DNA of 5,630 nucleotides, taken from contig CALYVE010000134.1 of the NCBI GenBank assembly GCA_945492935.1, positions 1 to 5,630 of the forward strand, written 5' to 3'. The DNA comes from an uncultured Lachnospiraceae bacterium (GTDB lineage Bacteria > Bacillota > Clostridia > Lachnospirales > Lachnospiraceae). Positions 1-5,025 of the stretch are shown here, in pieces. Within the stretch, counting starts at the first letter, position 1. The number at the start of each line of letters is the position of its first letter. Below the pieces are notes generated by a model, which had not been told where the DNA came from, ran no database searches, and saw only the letters and a list, made by a program, of their open reading frames with translations. The translations under genes were made by a program, and so were the position numbers.

Positions 1-1320
1 TTTTTTGTCGGACCAAAGTTTACATTTATGGTATATGACAAAGGTTATCCGCTTACATTTTTGATTATGTTTTTTACAAGTCTCTTGACGGGAACACTCA
101 TGTCAAAGATAAAGAAGCAGTCAAAGGAAGCCGCAAAGTCGGCCTTTCGAAACAAAGTATTGTTTGAGACAAATCAGCTGTTACAGAAGGCTGCAACCGA
201 CGAAGAAATCATGCTGGATATTTTGAAGCAGTTTCAGATTTTGTTGAATCGACAAACGCATGCGTATCTTTCAGAAGATGATAACCTCGTACCGATTGTA
301 ATCGGACAAAATGACTATGCTGAATTTGATGAGAACGAAGCGGAAATTGTGCAATGGGTATTTAAAAATAATAAACGCGCCGGCGCTACAACCAGTGTAT
401 TTTCGGAGGCAGTGGGGTTATATCTGGCTATTCGAACCGGAAATGCGGTTCATGGTGTAGTTGGAATTGAGATTGGCAACAATCCTCTGGAAATGTTTGA
501 ATATAGTATGGTGCTGTCGGTGCTTGGCGAATGTGCACTTGCAATGGAAAGAAGCAAAATAACAAAAGAAAAAGAACAGATGGTGTTGCTTGCCAAAAGT
601 GAACAGTTAAGAGCAGATTTGTTGCGGTCGATTTCACATGATTTACGTACACCCCTCACGTCAATATCCGGAAATGCAAACAATTTGTTATATAATTACA
701 GTCGAATGGAAGACGATTTGCTCAGACAGACTTTTAAGGATATATATGACGATTCTATGTGGCTCATTAATGTTGTTGAGAATCTTCTTGCGGTTACACG
801 AATTGATAATGGGCAAATCCGACTCAATATATCAACAGAGCTTGTGGATGAAATTATCTCAGAAGCAGTTATACATGCAAAAAGAATCAGTAATACGCAC
901 CATTTGGATGTACAGGCAGATGACGGAATTATACTGGTTGATGTGGATGGACGTCTCATTGTACAGGTGATGATAAATTTAATTGATAACGCGATCAAGT
1001 ATACAAAAGACGGTTCCACCATTCAGGTAAAGTCTAGCGTTGTGGACGACATGGCTTTAATCCAGGTAATTGACGATGGACCGGGAATTCCAAAAGAACA
1101 TAAACCATATATTTTTAATATGTTTTATACAGCGAATAGTGGAGTGGCAGATAGCAGGCGAAGTCTCGGACTTGGATTGTCACTTTGCAAATCAATTGTT
1201 CAGGCACACAATGGAACGATTGAGCTTGAGGATAATGAACCACATGGTTGTATTTTTACAATTCGGTTACCAATCGGAAAGGTAAAGGACTATGAACAAG
1301 ATACAGATTTTGGTTGTTGA
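1..1320 (+). CDS. kdpD: KdpD sensor histidine kinase, C-terminal part (5' end outside window)
   Basis: Sensor kinase of the KdpDE system, which responds to K+ limitation or osmotic stress by phosphorylating KdpE. The frame is open from base 1 (residues FFVGPKFTF precede the first ATG at 28), so that ATG is internal and 439 residues of a roughly 900-residue family protein are visible. Missing are the N-terminal KdpD and Usp-like domains and the first membrane helices. Visible in order, numbered from base 1: the last hydrophobic helix (about 16-34) followed by a basic KIKKQ stretch; a GAF-like region (about 50-180); the H-box SISHDLRTP with phospho-acceptor His at base 637; the N-box MINLIDNAIKYT; the G1 box DDGPGIP; and the G2 box LGLGLSLCKSIVQAHNG. 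All catalytic boxes are intact. The FFVGPKFTF lead-in plus the helix is typical of KdpD and separates it from generic kinases. The 3' end overlaps kdpE by 29 bp, implying co-transcription and translational coupling. Confidence 0.93.
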   Translation, partial: FFVGPKFTFMVYDKGYPLTFLIMFFTSLLTGTLMSKIKKQSKEAAKSAFRNKVLFETNQLLQKAATDEEIMLDILKQFQILLNRQTHAYLSEDDNLVPIVIGQNDYAEFDENEAEIVQWVFKNNKRAGATTSVFSEAVGLYLAIRTGNAVHGVVGIEIGNNPLEMFEYSMVLSVLGECALAMERSKITKEKEQMVLLAKSEQLRADLLRSISHDLRTPLTSISGNANNLLYNYSRMEDDLLRQTFKDIYDDSMWLINVVENLLAVTRIDNGQIRLNISTELVDEIISEAVIHAKRISNTHHLDVQADDGIILVDVDGRLIVQVMINLIDNAIKYTKDGSTIQVKSSVVDDMALIQVIDDGPGIPKEHKPYIFNMFYTANSGVADSRRSLGLGLSLCKSIVQAHNGTIELEDNEPHGCIFTIRLPIGKVKDYEQDTDFGC

Positions 1321-1993
1321 GGACGATGCACCGATTCGAAACCTCATTACAACAACATTAAAAATAAATGAATACCAGAGTATTACTGCAATGAATGGTG
1401 CGGAGGCATTGATGGAGATTACGTCTCATAATCCGGATATCGTATTGCTTGACTTGGGATTGCCGGATATGGATGGGATCGAAATTATCAAAAAAATACG
1501 CGCGTGGAGTAATCTTCCGATTATTGTAATCAGTGCCAGAAGTGATGATCGTGACAAGGTGGAAGCGCTTGACGCTGGAGCAGATGATTATTTGACGAAG
1601 CCATTTTCCGTTGAGGAGCTTCTTGCAAGAATCAGAGTAATGCAACGAAGGATTGTTTTGATGCAGGAAAGTACACCCGGAAATTCTGTGTTTACAAATG
1701 GAAATTTGCGTATCGATTATGTAGCCGGAACTGTTTATCTAAAAGATGTTGAAGTCCATTTGACACCAATTGAATACAAGATTTTGTGTTTGCTTGCACA
1801 AAATATCGGAAAGGTTTTGACACATACGTTTATCATGCAAAATGTTTGGGGAGCAGCCTGGGAAAATGATGTAGCATCTCTTCGGGTGTTTATGGCTACT
1901 CTTCGTAAGAAGATTGAAAATTCCCAAAATGGTGTTCAGTATATTCAGACCCACGTAGGTATTGGTTATAGAATGCTAAAGATTGAAGGATAG
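1292..1993 (+). CDS. kdpE: KdpE response regulator (OmpR/PhoB family)
   Basis: Cytoplasmic DNA-binding partner of KdpD that activates the kdpFABC-type K+ transporter operon; 233 residues, the usual length. The receiver domain (about 1-118) has the acidic pair D11/D12, phospho-acceptor D54 in VLLDLGLPD, S81 in ISARS and K103 in LTKPF. The C-terminal winged helix (about 132-231) has LTPIEYKILCLLAQN, the KdpE-like VLTHTFIMQNVWG, the recognition region SLRVFMATLRKKIE and the wing ending HVGIGYRM. The start at 1292 is supported by AAAGGA at 1284-1289, inside the kdpD coding sequence, and by the fit of residue 1 to the family. It overlaps kdpD by 29 bp. A strong terminator about 75 bp downstream marks the operon end. 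Pairing with KdpD makes the assignment firm; without it, a generic OmpR-type regulator would be the alternative. Confidence 0.93.
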   Translation: MNKIQILVVEDDAPIRNLITTTLKINEYQSITAMNGAEALMEITSHNPDIVLLDLGLPDMDGIEIIKKIRAWSNLPIIVISARSDDRDKVEALDAGADDYLTKPFSVEELLARIRVMQRRIVLMQESTPGNSVFTNGNLRIDYVAGTVYLKDVEVHLTPIEYKILCLLAQNIGKVLTHTFIMQNVWGAAWENDVASLRVFMATLRKKIENSQNGVQYIQTHVGIGYRMLKIEG

Positions 1994-2016
1994 CAAAAAA
2001 TAAATAAGAAATTGAA

Positions 2017-2060
2017 TTGTACTGCCGTCAGGAACCGCGTCACAAGGGCGCAGTAAACAA
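2017..2060 (-). terminator. Inverted repeat, possible terminator of the minus-strand gene
   Basis: TACTGC at 2020-2025 pairs with GCAGTA at 2050-2055, and TTG/CAA extend the stem after a 2-base bulge. The loop is long and GC-rich (about 24 bases). Read on the minus strand, the stem is followed by a T-rich tract (about 2016 down to 1995), as expected at the end of the Cys-rich gene that finishes at 2149. On the plus strand no T-tract follows. The stem is short and imperfect, so this may simply be a structured 3' region. Confidence 0.4.
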
Positions 2061-2067
2061 GCAGAAT

Positions 2068-2112
2068 CGCCAAGGAACAGCGTATAAATTGCGATGCACC
2101 TTGGCGTTTTAT
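2068..2112 (+). terminator. Rho-independent terminator of kdpDE
   Basis: Perfect 8-bp inverted repeat CGCCAAGG (2068-2075) and CCTTGGCG (2099-2106), followed at once by TTTTATTTTAAT. The 23-base loop is longer than usual. Position just after kdpE and the plus-strand T-tract make it the end of the kdp transcript. Confidence 0.8.
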
Positions 2113-2148
2113 TTTAATATAAAATGCTGACGTATTTTGAGAAATCGC

Positions 2149-3102
2149 CTAGGGTTGCGTTGTATTGTCTTGTGACATTACCCGGATTTCTTCTTTCGTT
2201 GCGTCAGAACAAGATGAACAGCCACCACTGCATGGAGGGGTAGTTATCTGAATACAGTCGCGTTTTGCAAATTCCTCGTATTCAGGATCACCTAAATTAA
2301 GCGGTTTGATTGCAAGATTTAAAAGATCTCCTGCTACAAAACGCATGCATTCGGAGTCTTCAGGAGTAATGATGCTTCCTTTCGGAATATCGATTTTTCC
2401 TTCACTTGGAACCTTATATCCTACAAAATAGAGACTTTGAAGAACGAGTGTAAGTCCGACGGTGATTGTACTGTCGGTCGTATTTAAATCCAGTACCTTC
2501 GCAAAGGCAAAAAGATTAATTCCCTGTGTGACGGTGTTTGAACCTGTTGCTGAACCAATAAAGTTGATAGAAGGTGACGTTGTTGTTCCTGTTACAGTGT
2601 AAGAAGGTCCATAAGGAGCAAACAACTCCAGTTCTACAGAGGTTGGATTTGTATCCTCATCATAGGTTTCAGCGGTAGTTTCAGGAGGAAGATACACAGC
2701 GGTAGGATATACGGTGGTTAACAGACGGCAGTTCTCGTCGTACAAATCAATAGCAAATGTGACCGTAATATTTGAGAGCGTAATATCGTAGCAGTTGCCT
2801 CGTCCTGGGATGGGGTCAATAGTAACATTTCCTGTGCCGTAGGTATAGGTTGCATTTACTACTCGGGCAGTCGCGCGCGTCGCGGTAGGAAAAGTGGTAG
2901 GGATGCTGACACCTAAGGGAAATGTTGTGCAAAGATTGATTCCGATTTCATCGTAAATCAGCGGAGCCATAATACCGAGAACACATGGATCGCCACAGAT
3001 CGGTGATGCACAGACATCCGTGCAAGGACAGAAATTGCCTTCCATACCGGAAACAACGTTGCTCACAATTCGAGCGTTTGCCTTACATTTACATTTTGAC
3101 AT
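2149..3102 (-). CDS. Cysteine-rich, beta-rich hypothetical protein (possible spore or surface protein)
   Basis: A 317-residue protein of no family I recognise. It has no signal peptide and no hydrophobic membrane helix. Fifteen Cys are clustered at both ends: C4 and C6 in SKCKCKA; C25, C27, C31, C36 and C40; single Cys at 58, 104, 125, 252 and 283; and a C-terminal CSGGCSSC (C291, C295, C298). The middle (about 60-230) is rich in Thr, Val, Ser and Asn with alternating hydrophobic residues, as in stacked beta-strands, and contains TTFPTATRATARV and VTGTTTSPSINF. The start is set by AAAGGA (within 3112-3118) nine bases before the ATG. It is divergent from the coiled-coil gene and convergent with kdpE. 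Inference: a cytoplasm-made, disulfide-cross-linked assembly protein such as a spore coat or exosporium component, suggested by the Cys clusters, the lack of a secretion signal and the sigma-K-like box upstream. A metal-binding role for the Cys clusters is an alternative. The gene itself is certain; its function is not. Confidence 0.88.
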   Translation of the reverse strand: MSKCKCKANARIVSNVVSGMEGNFCPCTDVCASPICGDPCVLGIMAPLIYDEIGINLCTTFPLGVSIPTTFPTATRATARVVNATYTYGTGNVTIDPIPGRGNCYDITLSNITVTFAIDLYDENCRLLTTVYPTAVYLPPETTAETYDEDTNPTSVELELFAPYGPSYTVTGTTTSPSINFIGSATGSNTVTQGINLFAFAKVLDLNTTDSTITVGLTLVLQSLYFVGYKVPSEGKIDIPKGSIITPEDSECMRFVAGDLLNLAIKPLNLGDPEYEEFAKRDCIQITTPPCSGGCSSCSDATKEEIRVMSQDNTTQP

Positions 3103-3111
3103 AGCATTGAG

Positions 3112-3118
3112 TCCTTTG
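3112..3118 (-). promoter_or_regulatory. Ribosome binding site of the Cys-rich gene
   Basis: On the minus strand this reads CAAAGGA, with nine bases to the ATG at 3102. It is a strong Shine-Dalgarno match and fixes the start that keeps the CKCK motif at the N-terminus. Confidence 0.75.
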
Positions 3119-3127
3119 GTTTTTGTA

Positions 3128-3155
3128 TATTATATGTTTTTTCATTGAAAAGTGT
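3128..3155 (-). promoter_or_regulatory. Candidate promoter of the Cys-rich gene, sigma-K/E-like
   Basis: The minus strand has CATATAATA at 3136-3128, a full match to the CATANNNTA -10 of the mother-cell factor sigma-K. AC dinucleotides lie 15 and 17 bases upstream (3153-3152 and 3155-3154), close to the AC element and spacing of that promoter class. The box also contains TATAAT, so a sigma-A promoter is possible, but 17 bases upstream there is ACACAC rather than TTGACA, which favours the sporulation reading. A second CATATAATA on the same strand lies at 3190-3182. Such AT-rich matches arise easily by chance. Confidence 0.42.
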
Positions 3156-3162
3156 GTGGAAA

Positions 3163-3171
3163 CATATAGTA
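3163..3171 (+). promoter_or_regulatory. Candidate -10 box of the coiled-coil gene
   Basis: CATATAGTA fits CATANNNTA on the plus strand, 29 bases before the ATG at 3200. I see no convincing AC or ATA-type -35 at the right distance, though TTGAAA lies at 3145-3150 (14 bases from the inner TATAGT, too short for a normal sigma-A promoter). It mirrors the box for the divergent gene. Confidence 0.3.
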
Positions 3172-3199
3172 ATATATACGTTATTATATGGGGAAAGTC

Positions 3200-3958
3200 A
3201 TGTCGAATTATTATGAGATTGAGAAGGGTCGCGGTTTGTTTTTGTATACTGACAGAGGAGAAATTCAGGTGCGGCAAAAAGAGGGAGAACGTATTTTTAC
3301 ACCGGTAATTCTTGCAAAGGATTATGAGCGTGAGCTTCATGACATCGCTTACAATGGAAGTATTTATTTTGCCTACATAAATTCTTCCGGTTCACTTGTG
3401 GTAAGGTCAGTTATGGGATACGCCTTCGCCTATGAGAAAAAAACAATAAAGGGTGTCCGGTATGAAAAACCTTGTTTGATGTCTTTCTATGGACGGTTGC
3501 TATTATTTTTTTCAGAACAATCTGAAAATGCGGAAGGTGAAAGTAAAGTGTATGGAATCCTACCATTTGAGGATGGAAGGCAATTTTTTGAAACAAATTG
3601 TCGGGCAGCAAATGTAACAGATTATGATTTCTGGAGCCTGATTTGGAAAGAGTGGGGGATACTCATTCTTTGGTGCGGTGAAGAATGCTTACTTTGGAAA
3701 ATCGATAAAAATCTGGAAATGTGTTTGCTTGAGACGGCGAAGGAACACTATGAAGAAGTATTAAATAAGCTTCAGACCGAACTGGAAAAAACGAAAAATA
3801 AATTATATGAAATGCAGGAGGAGCTTACGCGGAAGGAAAAGGCAATACAGTATCACAAGAACCAGATTGTAAGTGCGAAGGAGCAATATAATGAACTTAT
3901 GGAGACTGCACGGAAGTTTCGAGACGAGTGCTTGAGGCGTGCGAAGGGGCGTCCGTAG
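3200..3958 (+). CDS. Hypothetical protein with beta-rich N-terminus and C-terminal coiled coil
   Basis: A 252-residue protein I do not recognise. Two in-frame ATGs exist, at 3188 and 3200. I chose 3200 (MSNYYEIEKG) because GGGGAAAG lies 3-10 bases before it, while nothing purine-rich precedes 3188; using 3188 adds four residues. Residues about 1-172 alternate short beta-like strands and turns (GRGLFLYTDRGEIQV, NGSIYFAYINSSGSLVVRS, YGRLLLFFSE, WGILILWCGEECLLWKI), reminiscent of propeller-like or sugar-binding blades, but I cannot count regular repeats. Residues about 175-245 form one highly charged amphipathic helix with Leu/Ile/Tyr at heptad spacing (VLNKLQTELEKTKNKL), a clear coiled coil. 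The extreme C-terminus is basic (RRAKGRP). There is no signal peptide or membrane helix. It is transcribed divergently from the Cys-rich gene over a 97-bp gap, so the two may be co-expressed; an oligomerising structural or scaffold role is inference. Confidence 0.83.
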   Translation: MSNYYEIEKGRGLFLYTDRGEIQVRQKEGERIFTPVILAKDYERELHDIAYNGSIYFAYINSSGSLVVRSVMGYAFAYEKKTIKGVRYEKPCLMSFYGRLLLFFSEQSENAEGESKVYGILPFEDGRQFFETNCRAANVTDYDFWSLIWKEWGILILWCGEECLLWKIDKNLEMCLLETAKEHYEEVLNKLQTELEKTKNKLYEMQEELTRKEKAIQYHKNQIVSAKEQYNELMETARKFRDECLRRAKGRP

Positions 3959-4076
3959 AAACAAAATATTTCTCCGATTCATTAATATGAGAATGACCAT
4001 TATGAGCGTTGATCCGGAAATTACGGCAGGTGGCACTCGCGCGCAAAGTATATGTTGCAAAAAATAACCGCGCTTA

Positions 4077-4112
4077 GCAAGAAAGAGTCTTGTAACAAAG
4101 ACTCTTTCTTGC
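4077..4112. repeat. Perfect 15-bp inverted repeat (strong hairpin, no T-tract)
   Basis: GCAAGAAAGAGTCTT (4077-4091) pairs perfectly with AAGACTCTTTCTTGC (4098-4112) across a 6-base GTAACA loop. No T-run follows directly on either strand: plus continues GGGAATGCC, and minus reaches ATTTTTTG only after about ten bases. It therefore is not a textbook terminator. It sits 119 bases after the coiled-coil gene and 27 bases before a second hairpin. It may protect the 3' end of that transcript or act as a bidirectional terminator. Confidence 0.7.
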
Positions 4113-4139
4113 GGGAATGCCTTCTATTAAGACCTGTTG

Positions 4140-4182
4140 AAGCCGGTGTCCGAGAGGATGCCGGCTTATTTGTGCCATTTTG
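4140..4182 (+). terminator. GC-rich hairpin with GAGA tetraloop, likely terminator
   Basis: AAGCCGGTGTCC (4140-4151) pairs with GGATGCCGGCTT (4156-4167), including two G-T wobbles, closed by a GAGA tetraloop of the stable GNRA type. The following ATTTGTGCCATTTTGT is T-rich but interrupted. It is the best candidate for ending transcription of the 3200-3958 gene ahead of the next promoter. Confidence 0.6.
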
Positions 4183-4255
4183 TCAGAAATGAAAATCGGA
4201 AAATAAGATTCCAAAGAAGTGTTTCATCCGCGAAGAAAAATAATTACAAAATATT

Positions 4256-4285
4256 TTGACAAATCGAAAAGTTTGTGCTAATAAT
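4256..4285 (+). promoter_or_regulatory. Sigma-A-like promoter of the flavoprotein operon
   Basis: A perfect -35 TTGACA at 4256-4261 is followed, after 18 bases, by AATAAT (4280-4285), 5 of 6 to TATAAT. A TG at 4276-4277 lies upstream, though its spacing fits an extended -10 only approximately. The flavoprotein ATG is about 40 bases downstream. The -10 lies inside the left arm of the palindrome at 4279-4308. Confidence 0.75.
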
Positions 4286-4308
4286 TGAACCAATAAGTTC
4301 AATTATTA
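4279..4308. promoter_or_regulatory. Palindromic operator, probable TetR binding site
   Basis: TAATAATTGAAC (4279-4290) and GTTCAATTATTA (4297-4308) are exact reverse complements around the 6-base CAATAA centre. The left arm covers the -10 box and the right arm ends just before the ribosome binding site, the classic place for repression. The TetR-family gene at 5026 in the same transcription unit is the natural ligand-responsive repressor. Binding is inferred from symmetry and location, since operator sequences differ among TetR members. Confidence 0.75.
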
Positions 4309-4310
4309 CA

Positions 4311-4317
4311 AAAGGAG
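4311..4317 (+). promoter_or_regulatory. Ribosome binding site deciding the flavoprotein start
   Basis: AAAGGAG directly abuts the ATG at 4318, leaving no spacer, but lies nine bases before the in-frame ATG at 4327. The latter is therefore the start. Confidence 0.75.
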
Positions 4318-4326
4318 ATGTATCCT

Positions 4327-4920
4327 ATGGGAAGCACATGTAAAATTTTAGCTATACAAGGCAGTTTTCGGAAGTCGGGCAAGACAACAACCATGTTGAA
4401 GTATGCTGCCAGGCAGGCAGAAAAAATGGGTCATAATCTTACTTATATTAATTTGTTTGATAAGAACATTGAGTATTGTAAAGGCTGTAGAAAGTGTATG
4501 GAAACTGCAGAGTGTATCTACAAAAATGATGACATGCCGGAGATTACAAAGCTAATAAAAGAAGCAGATGTTATTATCCTTGCCGCTCCGGTGTATTGGG
4601 GAAATGTACCTGCTGTTGTCAAAAATTTGATGGATAGAATGTCAGGAGCTTCAATGCTTGAGACAGATTATTTTCCAAAGCCTCGATTAAAAGGGAAGAG
4701 ATACATACTTCTTACGGCATGTAATACGAGAATGCCGTTTGCAAAATTATGCGGACAATCATCGGGAATCTGTCGTGTGGTAAAAGAATATTTTAAGACC
4801 TCGGGTGTAAAGAAAATCGGGACGGTTATATGTTCCAACACAGGAAAATATGATGGTGTACCACAGAAGAAATATGCAAAAATAGACAAATTGTTAATGA
4901 AATGTACGAACGGATTTTAG
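4327..4920 (+). CDS. Flavodoxin-fold NAD(P)H oxidoreductase / iron-sulfur flavoprotein-like
   Basis: A 197-residue cytoplasmic FMN-dependent redox protein of the NADPH-dependent FMN reductase / iron-sulfur flavoprotein group. Residues 7-22 (ILAIQGSFRKSGKTTT) form the first strand and FMN-phosphate loop. C51, C54, C57 and C63 form CX2CX2CX5C followed by YKNDDM, the compact motif that binds a 4Fe-4S cluster in characterised iron-sulfur flavoproteins. APVYWGNVPAVVKNLMDRM (87-105) is the conserved flavin and dimer-contact segment of the family. Family members pass electrons from NAD(P)H or ferredoxin to quinones, nitro compounds or oxygen species; the substrate here cannot be read. The start at 4327 is chosen over 4318 on ribosome-site spacing. 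The last few residues (CTNGF) overlap, in another frame, the remnant of an FMN-binding gene, so the C-terminus may have been altered by the event that broke that gene. Expression is probably repressed by the TetR protein encoded downstream. Confidence 0.88.
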   Translation: MGSTCKILAIQGSFRKSGKTTTMLKYAARQAEKMGHNLTYINLFDKNIEYCKGCRKCMETAECIYKNDDMPEITKLIKEADVIILAAPVYWGNVPAVVKNLMDRMSGASMLETDYFPKPRLKGKRYILLTACNTRMPFAKLCGQSSGICRVVKEYFKTSGVKKIGTVICSNTGKYDGVPQKKYAKIDKLLMKCTNGF

Positions 4921-5017
4921 AGAAAAACAAAGTGTTGCGGTTGATGCAGTTTTAGGTGCGACAAACAGCAGCAAGGTAATTATGAAAGCTTGTGAGAATG
5001 CATTAAGCGGGAAATAG
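4899..5017 (+). pseudogene. C-terminal remnant of an FMN-binding-domain protein, frameshifted
   Basis: The stretch at 4901-5017 reads, in a frame different from the flavoprotein, SVAVDAVLGATNSSKVIM then KACENALSGK and a stop. This matches the C-terminal signature of FMN-binding domains (as in NqrC/RnfG-type and related proteins), DAvSGATnSS followed by an Ala/Leu-rich helix. The Thr of GAT, the usual attachment site for covalent FMN, is kept, but the residue before Gly is Leu rather than Ser or Thr. The preceding part fits in another frame (EMYERILEK, 4899-4925), and the two join if one A is restored to the five-A run at 4923-4927. The N-terminal half of the domain is absent, and no start codon or ribosome site serves the piece. 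Its stop overlaps the tetR ribosome site, so it once sat as a middle gene of the operon or as a fused tail of the flavoprotein. Confidence 0.6.
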
Positions 5018-5025
5018 AGGAATGT

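Larger units (their letters stand above)
3959..4326. other. Non-coding stretch between the coiled-coil gene and the flavoprotein
   Basis: About 370 bases without a convincing gene. From left to right it holds roughly 118 bases with nothing recognisable except a GCGCG/CGCGC pair (4039-4043 with 4069-4073), two tandem hairpins (4077-4112 and 4140-4167), an AT-rich stretch, and the promoter-operator of the flavoprotein operon. A 26-codon frame at 3987-4067 lacks a ribosome binding site. Confidence 0.6.

Noticed and set aside
28..30. ATG at 28 as the true kdpD start
   Set aside because: The frame is open back to base 1 and the preceding residues FFVGPKFTF fit the KdpD membrane region, so the gene begins outside the window.
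638..1022. Alternative frames of about 110 residues inside kdpD on both strands
   Set aside because: They lie wholly within a confidently assigned kinase and show no motifs.
3182..3190. Third CATATAATA box as a separate promoter for the Cys-rich gene
   Set aside because: It lies about 80 bases before the start and overlaps the 3188 ATG of the opposite gene, and a nearer box with better -35 spacing exists; noted only as part of the cluster.
3089..3340. 83-residue minus-strand frame spanning the divergent promoter region
   Set aside because: It overlaps the starts of both real genes, has no ribosome site and has unlikely composition; it is a shadow frame.
3987..4067. 26-codon reading frame (MRMTIMSVDPEITAGG...)
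   Set aside because: No ribosome binding site precedes any of its ATGs, and it has no recognisable motif; it is probably chance.
4360..4386. Walker A nucleotide-binding loop in the flavoprotein (GSFRKSGKT)
   Set aside because: The gap between the first Gly and GKT is five residues, not four, and the segment sits exactly at the flavodoxin phosphate loop of a protein that otherwise fits the FMN family.
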